NCBI GenBank assembly: GCA_030616305.1 | Contig: JAUWXQ010000004.1 | Location: 1 to 32,638, forward strand | Direction of reading: 5' to 3' | Length of the DNA: 32,638 nucleotides | Origin: Hadesarchaea archaeon | GTDB lineage: Archaea > Hadarchaeota > Hadarchaeia > Hadarchaeales > Hadarchaeaceae | Shown here: in pieces, positions 24,024 through 31,876 of the stretch | Layout: every line of letters starts with the position of its first letter | Position numbering within the stretch: the first letter of the stretch is position 1 | The notes under the pieces: model-generated | The model's database searches: none | Told to the model about the DNA's origin: nothing | Seen by the model: the letters and a program-made list of their open reading frames with translations, nothing else | Program-made: the position numbers and the translations under genes

Positions 24024-24884
24024 ATGGTCAAAATTGCCGTGCCGAAAGGACACCTAGAGGAAACGACCGTCAAGTTGCTCCAAGACGCGGGGATTGGAGT
24101 AATCGGCAGAGACGGACGCCAGCTCTTCGCCAGAACGAACGACCCGGAGATAGAACTGGTATTCGTGCGGGCGGAAGACATCCCAGATTTCGTCGCCAGA
24201 GGATCGACTGACTTGGGCATCACTGGCTACGACCTGATGCGCGAAAGTGGCGATGTAGATGTTGCAGAATTGCTGGACCTAAGTTATGGTTACACTCGTC
24301 TGGTGGTGGCAGCAAGCGAGAAATCCGGCATCAAATCAGTACGCGACATAAAACCGGGCGCGAGGGTGGCGACTGAATTTCCAACGAACACCAAACGGTA
24401 TTTCGCAGAAAAGGGAATCAAGATCGAACTCGTCGACATCACGGGAGCCGCTGAGATATCGCCGCTGATAGGATTGGCGGACTTGATCGTTGATGTAACG
24501 AGCACAGGCACAACTCTGCGCGCACACGGACTGAAGATAATCGACACGATCTTGGAAAGCACATCGAGGTTGATAGCCAACCGCCGAAGTTTGAAGGAGA
24601 AGAAGGCCAAGATCGACGACATAGTTACGGCCATCAACAGCGTGGTCAAGGCGAGAGGAAAGAAGTTGGTATTGATGAACGTGCCCGAAGCAAAGCTTGA
24701 AAAAATCAAGCGGGTGATGCCGGGGATGGCAGGACCAACAGTCTCCCGTGTCGAAGGTGCAAAAGGGATGCTAGCGGTTCAAGCGGTGGTCGATGAAGCC
24801 GAGGTCTACAAAGTCGTGAAACGCGCCAAGCAGGCGGGGGCCAAGGACATCCTCGTCATACCAATCGAAAGAGTGCTACCGTGA
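24024..24884 (+). CDS. hisG: ATP phosphoribosyltransferase, long form
   Basis: The 286-residue enzyme catalyses the first, feedback-controlled step, joining ATP and PRPP to phosphoribosyl-ATP. The PRPP loop is DLIVDVTSTGTTLRAHGL (about 154-171), and the N-terminus is KIAVPKGHL. The C-terminal roughly 75 residues (GMAGPTVSRVEGA onwards) form the ACT-like regulatory domain of the long form, which works as a hexamer without HisZ and is inhibited by histidine. GGAGGTG at 24008-24014 supports ATG 24024 or GTG 24021. The stop overlaps an upstream GTG candidate for hisA. Confidence 0.95.
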   Translation: MVKIAVPKGHLEETTVKLLQDAGIGVIGRDGRQLFARTNDPEIELVFVRAEDIPDFVARGSTDLGITGYDLMRESGDVDVAELLDLSYGYTRLVVAASEKSGIKSVRDIKPGARVATEFPTNTKRYFAEKGIKIELVDITGAAEISPLIGLADLIVDVTSTGTTLRAHGLKIIDTILESTSRLIANRRSLKEKKAKIDDIVTAINSVVKARGKKLVLMNVPEAKLEKIKRVMPGMAGPTVSRVEGAKGMLAVQAVVDEAEVYKVVKRAKQAGAKDILVIPIERVLP

Positions 24885-24904
24885 AAATTCAGAGGGGTGT
24901 AGGC

Positions 24905-25633
24905 GTGTTGGTTGTTCCGAGCGTGGATATCATGCGGGGACGTTGCGTCCAGCTGGTGGGAGGAAAGCCAGATACCGAGCGGGTTTACGGTGACCCAGTT
25001 GAGCTAGCACAACGATGGGTGGCTGAAGGAGCAAAGTACCTACATGTGATTGACCTCGATGCCGCGATGGGCACGGGGGACAACTTCCAGAAGGTCGCTG
25101 ATGTCATATCGAACGTGAGGGTCGGCGTAGAGGTAGGGGGTGGAATCCGAACGCTTGAACGGGCGAACGAACTCTTGGGGATAGGGGCTGACAGGGTAAT
25201 CTTAGGTACGGCCGCGGTCAAGAACCCTAATCTCGTCGCGAAACTCGTCGAACTGGCAGGCGGTGCACGGGTCATGGTCGCGCTTGACTCTCGCGCAGGT
25301 AAGGTAACCATAGAGGGCTGGCGCTCTCAGACCGAAAAAACAGCACTCCAGTTGGCGAAAGAGTTTGAAAGGATGGGTGTGGGCTCATTGTTGTATACGA
25401 GCGTCAACGTTGAGGGGAGCATGCGTGGCGTGGCTGCACGTGAAATCCGAGAGCTCGTGAGCGCCGTCAAGATACCGGTGTTCGCTTCCGGAGGAGTGGG
25501 AACACTAGAAGACGTGCGCATAGCGCGGGAGGCGGGGGCAGCGGGGCTGGTTCTCGGGATGGCGTTATACGAGCGCAAGTTCACGTTAAGAGAGGCAATG
25601 GAGGTGGCGAGAGATGCGGGTCGGAAAGGTTGA
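24905..25633 (+). CDS. hisA: ProFAR isomerase HisA
   Basis: The 242-residue (beta/alpha)8 barrel isomerises ProFAR to PRFAR. The catalytic aspartates are Asp8 (MLVVPSVDIMRG) and Asp128 (VALDSRAG), with phosphate loops GGGIRT (78-83) and FASGGVGTLEDV. GTG 24905 is preferred because it gives the family N-terminus and has AGAGGGGTG six bases upstream; the frame also opens at GTG 24881, overlapping the hisG stop, which would add eight residues. The 3' end overlaps hisB by 20 bases. Confidence 0.94.
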   Translation: MLVVPSVDIMRGRCVQLVGGKPDTERVYGDPVELAQRWVAEGAKYLHVIDLDAAMGTGDNFQKVADVISNVRVGVEVGGGIRTLERANELLGIGADRVILGTAAVKNPNLVAKLVELAGGARVMVALDSRAGKVTIEGWRSQTEKTALQLAKEFERMGVGSLLYTSVNVEGSMRGVAAREIRELVSAVKIPVFASGGVGTLEDVRIAREAGAAGLVLGMALYERKFTLREAMEVARDAGRKG

Positions 25634-26189
25634 GCGAAAAACGAAGGAAACAAAAGTTGGGGTTAGGATCAACCTGGACGGGAGCGGCAAGGCAAGAGTT
25701 GACACCACGATCAAGTTCTTCGACCACCTACTCTCGAGCTTCGCCAAGCACGGCTGTTTCGACCTCGACCTCAAAGCTCGTGGCGACTTCGAACACCACA
25801 TCGCCGAGGACACGATGATCGCATTAGGAGAGGCAATCGAGCGGGCATTGGGTAAGAAAGTCGGAATCGAGCGCATGGGTGACGCGATAGTGCCGATGGA
25901 CGATGCACTGGTTATGGCCGCTGTGGACCTGGGTGGGAGAGCCTTCCCCGACATAGAGGCCAAGTTTGCGAAGCGGAAGTTGGACGACCTCAGCAGTGAC
26001 TTGGTAGCCCACCTGTTGCAGGCGCTGGCGACGAACGGAAGGTTCAACCTGCACGTGAAGGTCATGCGCGGCAAGAACGACCACCACAAGGCGGAAGCTA
26101 TCTTCAAGGCACTAGGGGTAGCGTTAGCCAGGGCAGTGAGCAAGACATCTCGGAGACGAGGTGTGCCGAGTACCAAGGGAGTGATCTAA
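25614..26189 (+). CDS. hisB: Imidazoleglycerol-phosphate dehydratase
   Basis: The 191-residue monofunctional enzyme dehydrates imidazole glycerol phosphate using two Mn ions. The metal-binding motifs are all present: FFDHLL (35-40), EHHIAED (60-66), MDDALV (95-100) and NDHHKAEAIFKA (155-166). Length fits the monofunctional archaeal form without a phosphatase domain; a separate histidinol phosphatase must be elsewhere. It overlaps hisA by 20 bases and its TAA stop overlaps the proposed ACG start of hisF (TAACG). Confidence 0.95.
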   Translation: MRVGKVERKTKETKVGVRINLDGSGKARVDTTIKFFDHLLSSFAKHGCFDLDLKARGDFEHHIAEDTMIALGEAIERALGKKVGIERMGDAIVPMDDALVMAAVDLGGRAFPDIEAKFAKRKLDDLSSDLVAHLLQALATNGRFNLHVKVMRGKNDHHKAEAIFKALGVALARAVSKTSRRRGVPSTKGVI

Positions 26190-26941
26190 CGTACAAGCGA
26201 ATTATTCCTTGCCTCGACACAAAATATGGGCAACTTGTCAAAGGAGTGCGCTTCAGGAACGTGAAAGAAGTCGGTGACCCAGCTGAGTTTGCCAAGCGTT
26301 ACGAGAAGGACGGGGCGGACGAGTTGGTGCTTCTCGACATCACGGCGACTCCAGAGAACAAGCCAACGTTGCTCGAAGTGGTCCGAAGAGTGTCGAGTGT
26401 GATATCGATCCCGCTAGCAGTTGGTGGAGGCATACGTAGTGTTGACGACGCCAGAGCAGTTTTGGATGCCGGGGCCAGTAAGGTCTCGGTGAATACAGCC
26501 GCTGTCAGGAGACCAGAGCTTATGAGCGAACTCTCCCGCGAATTCGGAAAGGAGAAGACGGTGTGCGCCATCGACGGGAAGAAAATCGGAGAAAACAAGT
26601 GGGAAGTCTGCATCAACGGCGGAATGAAACCCACCGGCATCGACATGATCGAGTGGGCCAAACGCGTTGAATCTCTTGGCGCGGGCGAGATTCTCTACAC
26701 GGGAGTACACACCGACGGAACGCAGGATGGATACGATATCGAAGGCACTCGCGCAATAGCTAAAGCAGTGAGTATTCCAGTAATAGCCTCGGGTGGCGCT
26801 GGCAAACTCGAGCACATTTATGATACATTGACCGCTGGCCGAGCCGATGCTGCTCTTGCTGCAAGCGTCTTCCACTTTGGTACCTACACGGTGAAACAGG
26901 TCAAAGACTATCTTCGTGAGCGAGGAGTGGAGGTGCGATAG
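26189..26941 (+). CDS. hisF: Imidazoleglycerol-phosphate synthase, cyclase subunit
   Basis: HisF is the (beta/alpha)8 cyclase that turns PRFAR plus ammonia into IGP and AICAR. The conserved N-terminus YKRIIPCLDTKYGQLVKGV is encoded from 26192, carrying the first catalytic aspartate in PCLD, but no ATG, GTG or TTG lies before it in this frame. The only conventional start, GTG 26246, would delete strand 1 and that aspartate. ACG 26189, overlapping the hisB stop as TAACG with GGAGTGA upstream, gives a normal length of 250. Later motifs are GGGIRS, AIDGKK with the second aspartate, and ASGGAGKLEH. The glutaminase partner hisH is absent here. Confidence 0.88.
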   Translation, partial: TYKRIIPCLDTKYGQLVKGVRFRNVKEVGDPAEFAKRYEKDGADELVLLDITATPENKPTLLEVVRRVSSVISIPLAVGGGIRSVDDARAVLDAGASKVSVNTAAVRRPELMSELSREFGKEKTVCAIDGKKIGENKWEVCINGGMKPTGIDMIEWAKRVESLGAGEILYTGVHTDGTQDGYDIEGTRAIAKAVSIPVIASGGAGKLEHIYDTLTAGRADAALAASVFHFGTYTVKQVKDYLRERGVEVR

Positions 26942-28243
26942 TTGGGGCCATTCAAAATAGTGAAGTTGGGCGATTATCTCCAGAGAGAGTGGGAGTTCCT
27001 GCTAAAACGCTCAGAGCTGGACGTGGATTCCGTCCTACTGCGCGTGGTGAAGATAGTTTCAGACGTTAGAAGGGATGGCGACCGGGCTCTGCTGGACTAC
27101 ACCGCGAGCCTCGATGAGGTAAAACTCAGCGTTGACGAGCTCCGGGTGAGTGAGGCAGAGTTCCGCTCGGCTTACAAGCAACTCGACGCGACGACGGTGA
27201 AGGCGATCAAGGGTGCGGCCGCGGCGATAAAGAAGTTTCACCTCAAGCAGCTACCGCGGGGATGGATGACGCAACTCGGTCCGGGTGTAAAGGCTGGGCA
27301 GCTCGTGCGGCCGCTTGAGAGCGTGGGCGTCTACGTTCCTGGAGGGCTCGCGAGATATCCATCGAGCCTGCTGATGGCGGTGGTTCCGGCGAGGGTGGCA
27401 GGCGTGGAGCGAGTCATCGTCTGCACGCCACCGGGTAAGGACGGGAAAATCGATGCCGCAGTGCTCGTGGCCGCCAAAGTAGCGGGTGTAGATGCGGTGT
27501 TCAAGGTGGGCGGGGCTCAAGCGATAGCGGCAATGGCGTACGGAACAGAGACTGTGCCCAAAGTGGACAAAATTGTTGGCCCCGGAAACGTTTACGTAGC
27601 CTCAGCGAAGCAGTTGGTAGCCCCAAACGTCAACATAGACTTCATTGCTGGTCCAAGTGAGGTTCTCATCATCGCAGACAACTCGGCAGAACCGAGGTTC
27701 GTCACGGCGGACCTCGTCTCACAAGTTGAGCACGACACTAATGCCGCGGCTGTGCTAGTGACAACTTCGGATGAGCTAGCGTCAAAGGTTCAGGGACTCG
27801 CGGAGAAGATGATGGAGGAGAACCCGCGCAGACAAGTGGTGCGCAAGGCGCTGCAGAAGTACGGTCGGATAGTTGTGGTGCGGAACTTGGACGAAGCAAT
27901 CAAATTCGCCAATGCCTATGCCCCCGAGCACCTTGAGCTTATGGTGAAACAACCAAAAGGGGTGCTGAAGCGGATAAAGAACGCGGGAAGCATCTTCGTC
28001 GGTGCTTACTCCCCTGTGGCTGCAGGAGATTTCGCAGTAGGGCCAAACCACATCCTGCCCACCGGTGGCGCGGCCAAGAGGCGTTCCGGCCTTTCAGTGC
28101 TCGATTTTGTCAAGCTCCCAACCGTACAGGAACTCTCCAAACAGGGACTGAAGCGGGTGGCCAAGGTAGCGGAGCGACTGGCGGAGATAGAAGGCCTGCC
28201 GGGGCACGCCCGGAGCATCAAGGAAAGGATGAAGGAGGCGTGA
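26942..28243 (+). CDS. hisD: Histidinol dehydrogenase
   Basis: The 433-residue Zn enzyme oxidises histidinol to histidine in two NAD-dependent steps, the last in the pathway. Motifs in order: VYVPGGLARYPSSLLM (about 129-144), IVGPGNVYVASAK, GPSEVLIIAD, the Zn ligands in SQVEHD, the catalytic Glu-His in YAPEHLE, the Asp of GDFAVGPNHILPTGGAA, and the last Zn-ligand His in EGLPGHARSI. Length is standard. The start is TTG 26942 directly after the hisF stop with GGAGGTGCG upstream. The stop overlaps the hisE start (GTGA). Confidence 0.95.
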   Translation: MGPFKIVKLGDYLQREWEFLLKRSELDVDSVLLRVVKIVSDVRRDGDRALLDYTASLDEVKLSVDELRVSEAEFRSAYKQLDATTVKAIKGAAAAIKKFHLKQLPRGWMTQLGPGVKAGQLVRPLESVGVYVPGGLARYPSSLLMAVVPARVAGVERVIVCTPPGKDGKIDAAVLVAAKVAGVDAVFKVGGAQAIAAMAYGTETVPKVDKIVGPGNVYVASAKQLVAPNVNIDFIAGPSEVLIIADNSAEPRFVTADLVSQVEHDTNAAAVLVTTSDELASKVQGLAEKMMEENPRRQVVRKALQKYGRIVVVRNLDEAIKFANAYAPEHLELMVKQPKGVLKRIKNAGSIFVGAYSPVAAGDFAVGPNHILPTGGAAKRRSGLSVLDFVKLPTVQELSKQGLKRVAKVAERLAEIEGLPGHARSIKERMKEA

Positions 28244-28524
28244 AAATGGGAACGGAGATACTTGACGAAGTGTTTGCCGTCATCGAGGACCGACGCGATA
28301 GACCAAAAGAAGGCTCCTACGTTTCCGGCCTACTCGCGAGCGGCAAGGTGCCGGAGAAGATCGAGGAAGAGGCTGGAGAGCTCATCGAGGCCGGGAAAGG
28401 CGGGAACAGGCAAGCGATAGCGCACGAGGCGGCCGACTTGATCTTCCACGCGATGGTTCTGCTCGCGGCGAAAGGAGTAAAGCTGGAGGAAGTTATGGAG
28501 GAGCTCAGACGGAGACGAGGGTGA
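28240..28524 (+). CDS. hisE: Phosphoribosyl-ATP pyrophosphatase
   Basis: This 94-residue all-alpha MazG-like protein hydrolyses phosphoribosyl-ATP to phosphoribosyl-AMP, step two of the pathway. Motifs are SYVSGLLASGKVPEKIEEEAGELIEA (about 26-51) with the metal-binding Glu cluster and HEAADLIFHAMVLL (about 62-75). GTG 28240 overlaps the hisD stop; ATG 28246 is an alternative. In many bacteria hisE is fused to hisI; here they are separate neighbours, as in many archaea. Confidence 0.93.
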   Translation: MKMGTEILDEVFAVIEDRRDRPKEGSYVSGLLASGKVPEKIEEEAGELIEAGKGGNRQAIAHEAADLIFHAMVLLAAKGVKLEEVMEELRRRRG

Positions 28525-28528
28525 TTGG

Positions 28529-28927
28529 TTGAAACTGGCCCAAGCTAAAGCTCAAGCGATCGTGAAGGCGCTGAAGTTCAAAGATGGTTTTGTCACAGCT
28601 GTGGCTCGTGACTTCAAGACGAAGGAAGTGCTGATGGTAGCGTTGCAAAACGAGCAGGCAGTGCTTAAAACTCTGACCACCGGCCTGATGCACTACTGGA
28701 GCCGATCTCGCCAAAAGCTATGGTTGAAAGGTGAGCAGTCGAGGCACTATCAACGCGTGAAAAGAGTCTGGGTAGATTGCGACGGGGATGCCTTACTGTT
28801 CGATGTCGAGCAGGTGGGCGCCGCTTGTCACGAGGGATACCGCTCATGTTTCTACCGCAAGGTCAAGAGGGGGAAGCTGGTCCGTATTCTAAAGCAGAAG
28901 TTCAGACCAAAAGACGTCTATGGATAG
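28529..28927 (+). CDS. hisI: Phosphoribosyl-AMP cyclohydrolase
   Basis: The 132-residue Zn/Mg-dependent enzyme opens the adenine ring of phosphoribosyl-AMP. The core motif MHYWSRSRQKLWLKGEQSRH (about 54-73) is clear, followed by VDCDGDALLFDVEQVGAACHEGYRSCFYR with the metal-binding Asp and Cys residues (DCDGD, ACH and SCF). The usual GETSG reads GEQSR, a small variation. TTG 28529 is the start, preceded by GGGTGAT. The 3' end overlaps the SpoIIM-like gene by eight bases. Confidence 0.94.
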   Translation: MKLAQAKAQAIVKALKFKDGFVTAVARDFKTKEVLMVALQNEQAVLKTLTTGLMHYWSRSRQKLWLKGEQSRHYQRVKRVWVDCDGDALLFDVEQVGAACHEGYRSCFYRKVKRGKLVRILKQKFRPKDVYG

Positions 28928-29828
28928 TGTAGGCGTGGTGAATCTCAGAACGACGGTTTCAGGTGCCTTCAGGCGGAGTTCATCAGCGATCGGCATAGTG
29001 ATCGTGGTGGCCTTCACGGTAATGATACTAAGCACAGCATACCATATGCTGGCGTTCTCTCCAACCGAGTTCGTTGAAAAGCCCGATGTCCAGGAGTACG
29101 AAAACGCGCTAGAAAATATCTCAGTAATGGACGACTGGACGAGAACCCAGTACTATTGGTCACACAACCTAAGAGTCGCTGGAATCTGTGCGGTTGGGAC
29201 ACCTGCGTACTTCGGGTTCAACTCAGTGGTGGCAACTAACTACATGATCGGCATGTCCCTCACTTACTACTACCACCTCTATGGGTCAACGAGCATGTTG
29301 GCGGTCTCGGCCATGTTTTTCATGCACGGCCTGCTTGAGCTTACGGGAATTTACATCATCGCGGCAGTTTCGCTGCGCGTGGCTTGGAACTTATGGAAAG
29401 GCTTGGGGGGCCTGGTGGCAATCACGGGCAAGGAGGGAAAACACTGGTCATGGAAGTTGACAAAATGGGAAAAGCGAGAAATTTGCAAGCACAAGGGCAC
29501 GATAAAACTGTTGTTGAGCGATTTCATCACGCTTTTCGCAATCGGGGCGTTTTTCATATTCCTCGCGGCACCGATAGAGGCATACATCTCCCCAGAGATG
29601 GGGGCCATTTTCTTTGCAACACCGGTACTTGCTGTGGCCTTCCTAGCGGTTGTTGGGCTCATATATGCATACATTGCAGCGCGGGGTTTCAACGCGATGC
29701 GTAGGGATCTGAAGTTTGTCTGGAAGGAGATGAGATTAGCATTCAAGGGGAAATGGCGGCCAGCTCAGCTCTCGTTTTTGATATTCATGATATTCTTTGT
29801 GATGATGTTGCTCCGCATCATGCTTTGA
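28920..29828 (+). CDS. SpoIIM-family membrane protein
   Basis: The 302-residue integral membrane protein has about six hydrophobic segments (roughly residues 22-44, 93-110, 125-160, 205-225, 232-255 and 278-300) and the SpoIIM/DUF95 signature HGLLELTGIYIIAA (about 139-152). The region between helices two and three is long and charged (KEGKHWSWKLTKWEKREICKHK). Archaeal members have unknown function. It overlaps hisI by eight bases and is therefore probably translated from the histidine mRNA, although nothing in its sequence suggests a histidine role. It is convergent and overlapping (11 bases) with rtcA. Confidence 0.82.
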   Translation: MDSVGVVNLRTTVSGAFRRSSSAIGIVIVVAFTVMILSTAYHMLAFSPTEFVEKPDVQEYENALENISVMDDWTRTQYYWSHNLRVAGICAVGTPAYFGFNSVVATNYMIGMSLTYYYHLYGSTSMLAVSAMFFMHGLLELTGIYIIAAVSLRVAWNLWKGLGGLVAITGKEGKHWSWKLTKWEKREICKHKGTIKLLLSDFITLFAIGAFFIFLAAPIEAYISPEMGAIFFATPVLAVAFLAVVGLIYAYIAARGFNAMRRDLKFVWKEMRLAFKGKWRPAQLSFLIFMIFFVMMLLRIML

Positions 29829-30897
29829 CTGGGCGCTCAGGGTGGAGTCCTAGCCCTTTCACTCGTATCCGCCCAGGCTGTCCCTGCTGACCCTGAACCT
29901 CGAACTTGACACCTAGAATCTGCTCGACCAGCGCGATATTAGTCAGTGTGTGCGAGGTGAGTTCCGCGCTCGTTATTTCGGAGACGCCTTCGGCCAGCGC
30001 GAGGTAGGGTACGAGCTGGTCGGTGAGGTGGCGGTCGACCGCGCAGCCTGTTTTTAATTGCGCAATCAGACTCTCTGCCGCTTCGCGCCCGACCTGTTCG
30101 GCTGGCTTTCCCAGTTTACCAAGCGAACTCGAACCTAAAATTGCACCGCCCTCTGTTTCGGCCCAGAGTGTTATCCCTGCCCCGGGGCCGAGGTGCGGAT
30201 CTTGGGTCGGTGGGTAGGATTCGGTCTTGATGTGAACCTTGGAATACCCTGCCTTGACCAACGCCATGCTTGCAACGTGCGCCATCCGGGTTGCAATATG
30301 GTCTGGAAGGCGGACGCAGTGGGCCAAGCCAGAGATGCGGACCACCTTTCCGGGTTCGGTGAGCGTGAGCGCATGTAGTTTTTCTATGGGCTCGATGTGG
30401 GCGCGCACAACTCCCCCGCCCTTAGGATAGTGGCCTCTCTGAACACATTCGACCTCCCCTCGGTAGCCCATCTTGCGGAGCGTGGGTAGCGTGACGTTTT
30501 TGAGGAAGTCGATGGGGGGGGCCATTGGATTGTCGGTGCCTCCACGGATTTCGACCTCAACAGGCTTGCGCGCGAAGGCCGCTGCAGGCATCAGAATTTG
30601 TAGGACGAGAGTGGTGCTACCCGCAGTGCCTATGTCGATGTGGTACCTACCCCCCTCTATTATCGTGGGCTCGAATGTCAGCTCGGTTGAGTTGAGCTTT
30701 GCTCCCTCAACTCTGGCGTTCGTGAGTTTTGCAAGCCCCTCGACCCCTCGGAGATGTTGGGGTTGTAAGCCGGGTCTTGCCCTCTTTGCTCGGATGTTAT
30801 AGATATGGATAGGACGCTGGCTGACCGCACCTAGTGCTAGCGCTGTTCGTAATACAGCACCGCCACCTTCACCAACCGCGCCATCTATTTCTATCAT
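29818..30897 (-). CDS. rtcA: RNA 3'-terminal phosphate cyclase
   Basis: The 359-residue enzyme converts RNA 3'-phosphate to 2',3'-cyclic phosphate through an adenylylated-histidine intermediate. Recognisable parts: DGAVGEGGGAVLRTALAL (about 5-22), RAKRARPGLQPQHLRG (about 36-51), GTAGSTTLVLQILMPAAAF, GGTDNPMAPPIDFL, the YPKGGG loop, and SAELTSHTLTNIALVE with the catalytic His. The usual GEGGGQ motif reads GEGGGA, a change next to the active site. Its fold is related to EPSP synthase, which is also represented at 4779. ATG 30897 (or GTG 30900) is expected to be leaderless. Confidence 0.94.
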   Translation of the reverse strand: MIEIDGAVGEGGGAVLRTALALGAVSQRPIHIYNIRAKRARPGLQPQHLRGVEGLAKLTNARVEGAKLNSTELTFEPTIIEGGRYHIDIGTAGSTTLVLQILMPAAAFARKPVEVEIRGGTDNPMAPPIDFLKNVTLPTLRKMGYRGEVECVQRGHYPKGGGVVRAHIEPIEKLHALTLTEPGKVVRISGLAHCVRLPDHIATRMAHVASMALVKAGYSKVHIKTESYPPTQDPHLGPGAGITLWAETEGGAILGSSSLGKLGKPAEQVGREAAESLIAQLKTGCAVDRHLTDQLVPYLALAEGVSEITSAELTSHTLTNIALVEQILGVKFEVQGQQGQPGRIRVKGLGLHPERPVKA

Positions 30898-30915
30898 CAC
30901 TGAAGGTTTGACTCC

Positions 30916-30927
30916 AAGATTAATAAG
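30916..30927. promoter_or_regulatory. Shared divergent TATA element of rtcA and ogt
   Basis: AAGATTAATAAG is nearly symmetrical, with TTAATAAG facing the ogt gene and TTAATCTT facing rtcA. It lies about 25-30 bases from both start codons (30897 minus and 30954 plus), which suggests one AT-rich element directs both almost leaderless transcripts. Inferred from spacing only. Confidence 0.4.
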
Positions 30928-30953
30928 AATTGGAATGATTATCGTTCGGTACT

Positions 30954-31253
30954 ATGACCGAGTTTCAGTCCCGCGTCCTGAAGCTTGTCTCGACAATTCC
31001 AGTGGGCAATGTTACAACTTACAAAGAGCTTGCCCGAGCTTTGGGCAGACCGCGTGCTCATAGGGCGGTTGCGAACGCTCTGGCCAAAAATCCTCACCTT
31101 GTAAAAATACCCTGCCATCGCGTTGTACGGTCGGACGGTAGGATCGGAGGTTACAAGCTAGGTATCCTGCAGAAGGCAAGACTGCTGGCTGCGGAGAGCG
31201 TCGAGGTCAGAAATAAAAAAGTTGATCTAGCAAGATACATGTTTCACTTCTAA
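30954..31253 (+). CDS. ogt: O6-alkylguanine-DNA alkyltransferase (short form)
   Basis: The 99-residue product is the catalytic C-terminal domain of O6-methylguanine-DNA methyltransferase. It has the helix-turn-helix RAHRAVANALAKNP (about 34-47) with the Arg finger and the PCHRVV motif (about 53-58) that holds the alkyl-acceptor cysteine, followed by GGYKLG (about 65-70). The acceptor Cys is present, so it is not an alkyltransferase-like (ATL) protein, which would have Trp there. The N-terminal domain of full-size enzymes is missing, as in other compact archaeal proteins. Probably leaderless from the shared element upstream. Confidence 0.92.
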   Translation: MTEFQSRVLKLVSTIPVGNVTTYKELARALGRPRAHRAVANALAKNPHLVKIPCHRVVRSDGRIGGYKLGILQKARLLAAESVEVRNKKVDLARYMFHF

Positions 31254-31262
31254 AAGAGTAAA

Positions 31263-31778
31263 TCATTTGTTTTTTGATAAATTCTTCAACCGCTCAACTG
31301 CCTTGATTTCTCGCATGACCTCAAGCACCACCTTCGGCACTAGATCCTCCCATCTCTCACCTTTGAGCATCCGATTTCGAATTTCCTCCCCCTGGTACTC
31401 TTTGCGTTTGTACGGCGGGGGGGTTCGGACCTCGTACCCTGCTTCCTTGAACAGCCGTTGAACCCAAGGGTTACGCGAATAGACCACTGAAAATTGTGGC
31501 GTTAACGAGACCGCATGAGAAACCCAGGTCGCGTCGTTGTGAACGTCCGGAATCTTCACTATGTGCGTGTGTGAACGGTCTATTCCTACTTCCTCTAATG
31601 CCTTCTCGATCATGAGCACGCGCTCGGCTGCGGTGAAAAGGTTCTCAAGCGTGTGGCCCTCTTGGGAGCTTCCTATCCCTATGATCAGCTCATCGACTTC
31701 TTGGAGGACTTGCTTGATAACCTCGATGTGACCTTTATGAATGGGCTGAAAACGACCAATCATTATCGCCCGCGCCAC
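31263..31778 (-). CDS. nadM: Nicotinamide-nucleotide adenylyltransferase (NadM)
   Basis: The 171-residue nucleotidyltransferase makes NAD+ from NMN and ATP. It shows GRFQPIHKGH (about residues 8-17) with the HxGH-type motif, EGHTLENLFTAAERVLMI (about 41-58), YSRNPWVQRLFKEAGYEV (about 107-124) and EEIRNRMLKGERW, the archaeal NadM version of the ISSTxIR loop. GTG 31778 is the start because it gives the family N-terminus and GGAAGTGAT lies just upstream; the frame is open to 31928 but that part lies over the ATP-cone gene. A TATA-like TTATTTTAAA is at 31812-31822. Confidence 0.93.
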   Translation of the reverse strand: MARAIMIGRFQPIHKGHIEVIKQVLQEVDELIIGIGSSQEGHTLENLFTAAERVLMIEKALEEVGIDRSHTHIVKIPDVHNDATWVSHAVSLTPQFSVVYSRNPWVQRLFKEAGYEVRTPPPYKRKEYQGEEIRNRMLKGERWEDLVPKVVLEVMREIKAVERLKNLSKNK

Positions 31779-31811
31779 CAAATCACTTCCAAATTGAGAT
31801 GCCTGTTTCAA

Positions 31812-31822
31812 CTTTAAAATAA
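31812..31822 (-). promoter_or_regulatory. TATA box of nadM
   Basis: TTATTTTAAAG on the minus strand lies about 35 bases before GTG 31778. It sits in the 98-base gap between the ATP-cone gene and nadM, so nadM can be transcribed on its own. Confidence 0.45.
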
Positions 31823-31876
31823 CTCTAGGGTCTATCTTATCCCATCGCCGTCTAAGTTTTCGTCCTGCGCAGGAGG

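Noticed and set aside
25586-26176. A 196-codon minus-strand frame opposite hisB
   Set aside because: Antisense to an enzyme gene with all metal-binding motifs; Ser/Leu-rich shadow product.
26246-26941. GTG 26246 as start of hisF
   Set aside because: It would remove the first beta strand and the catalytic Asp that are clearly encoded upstream in the same frame.
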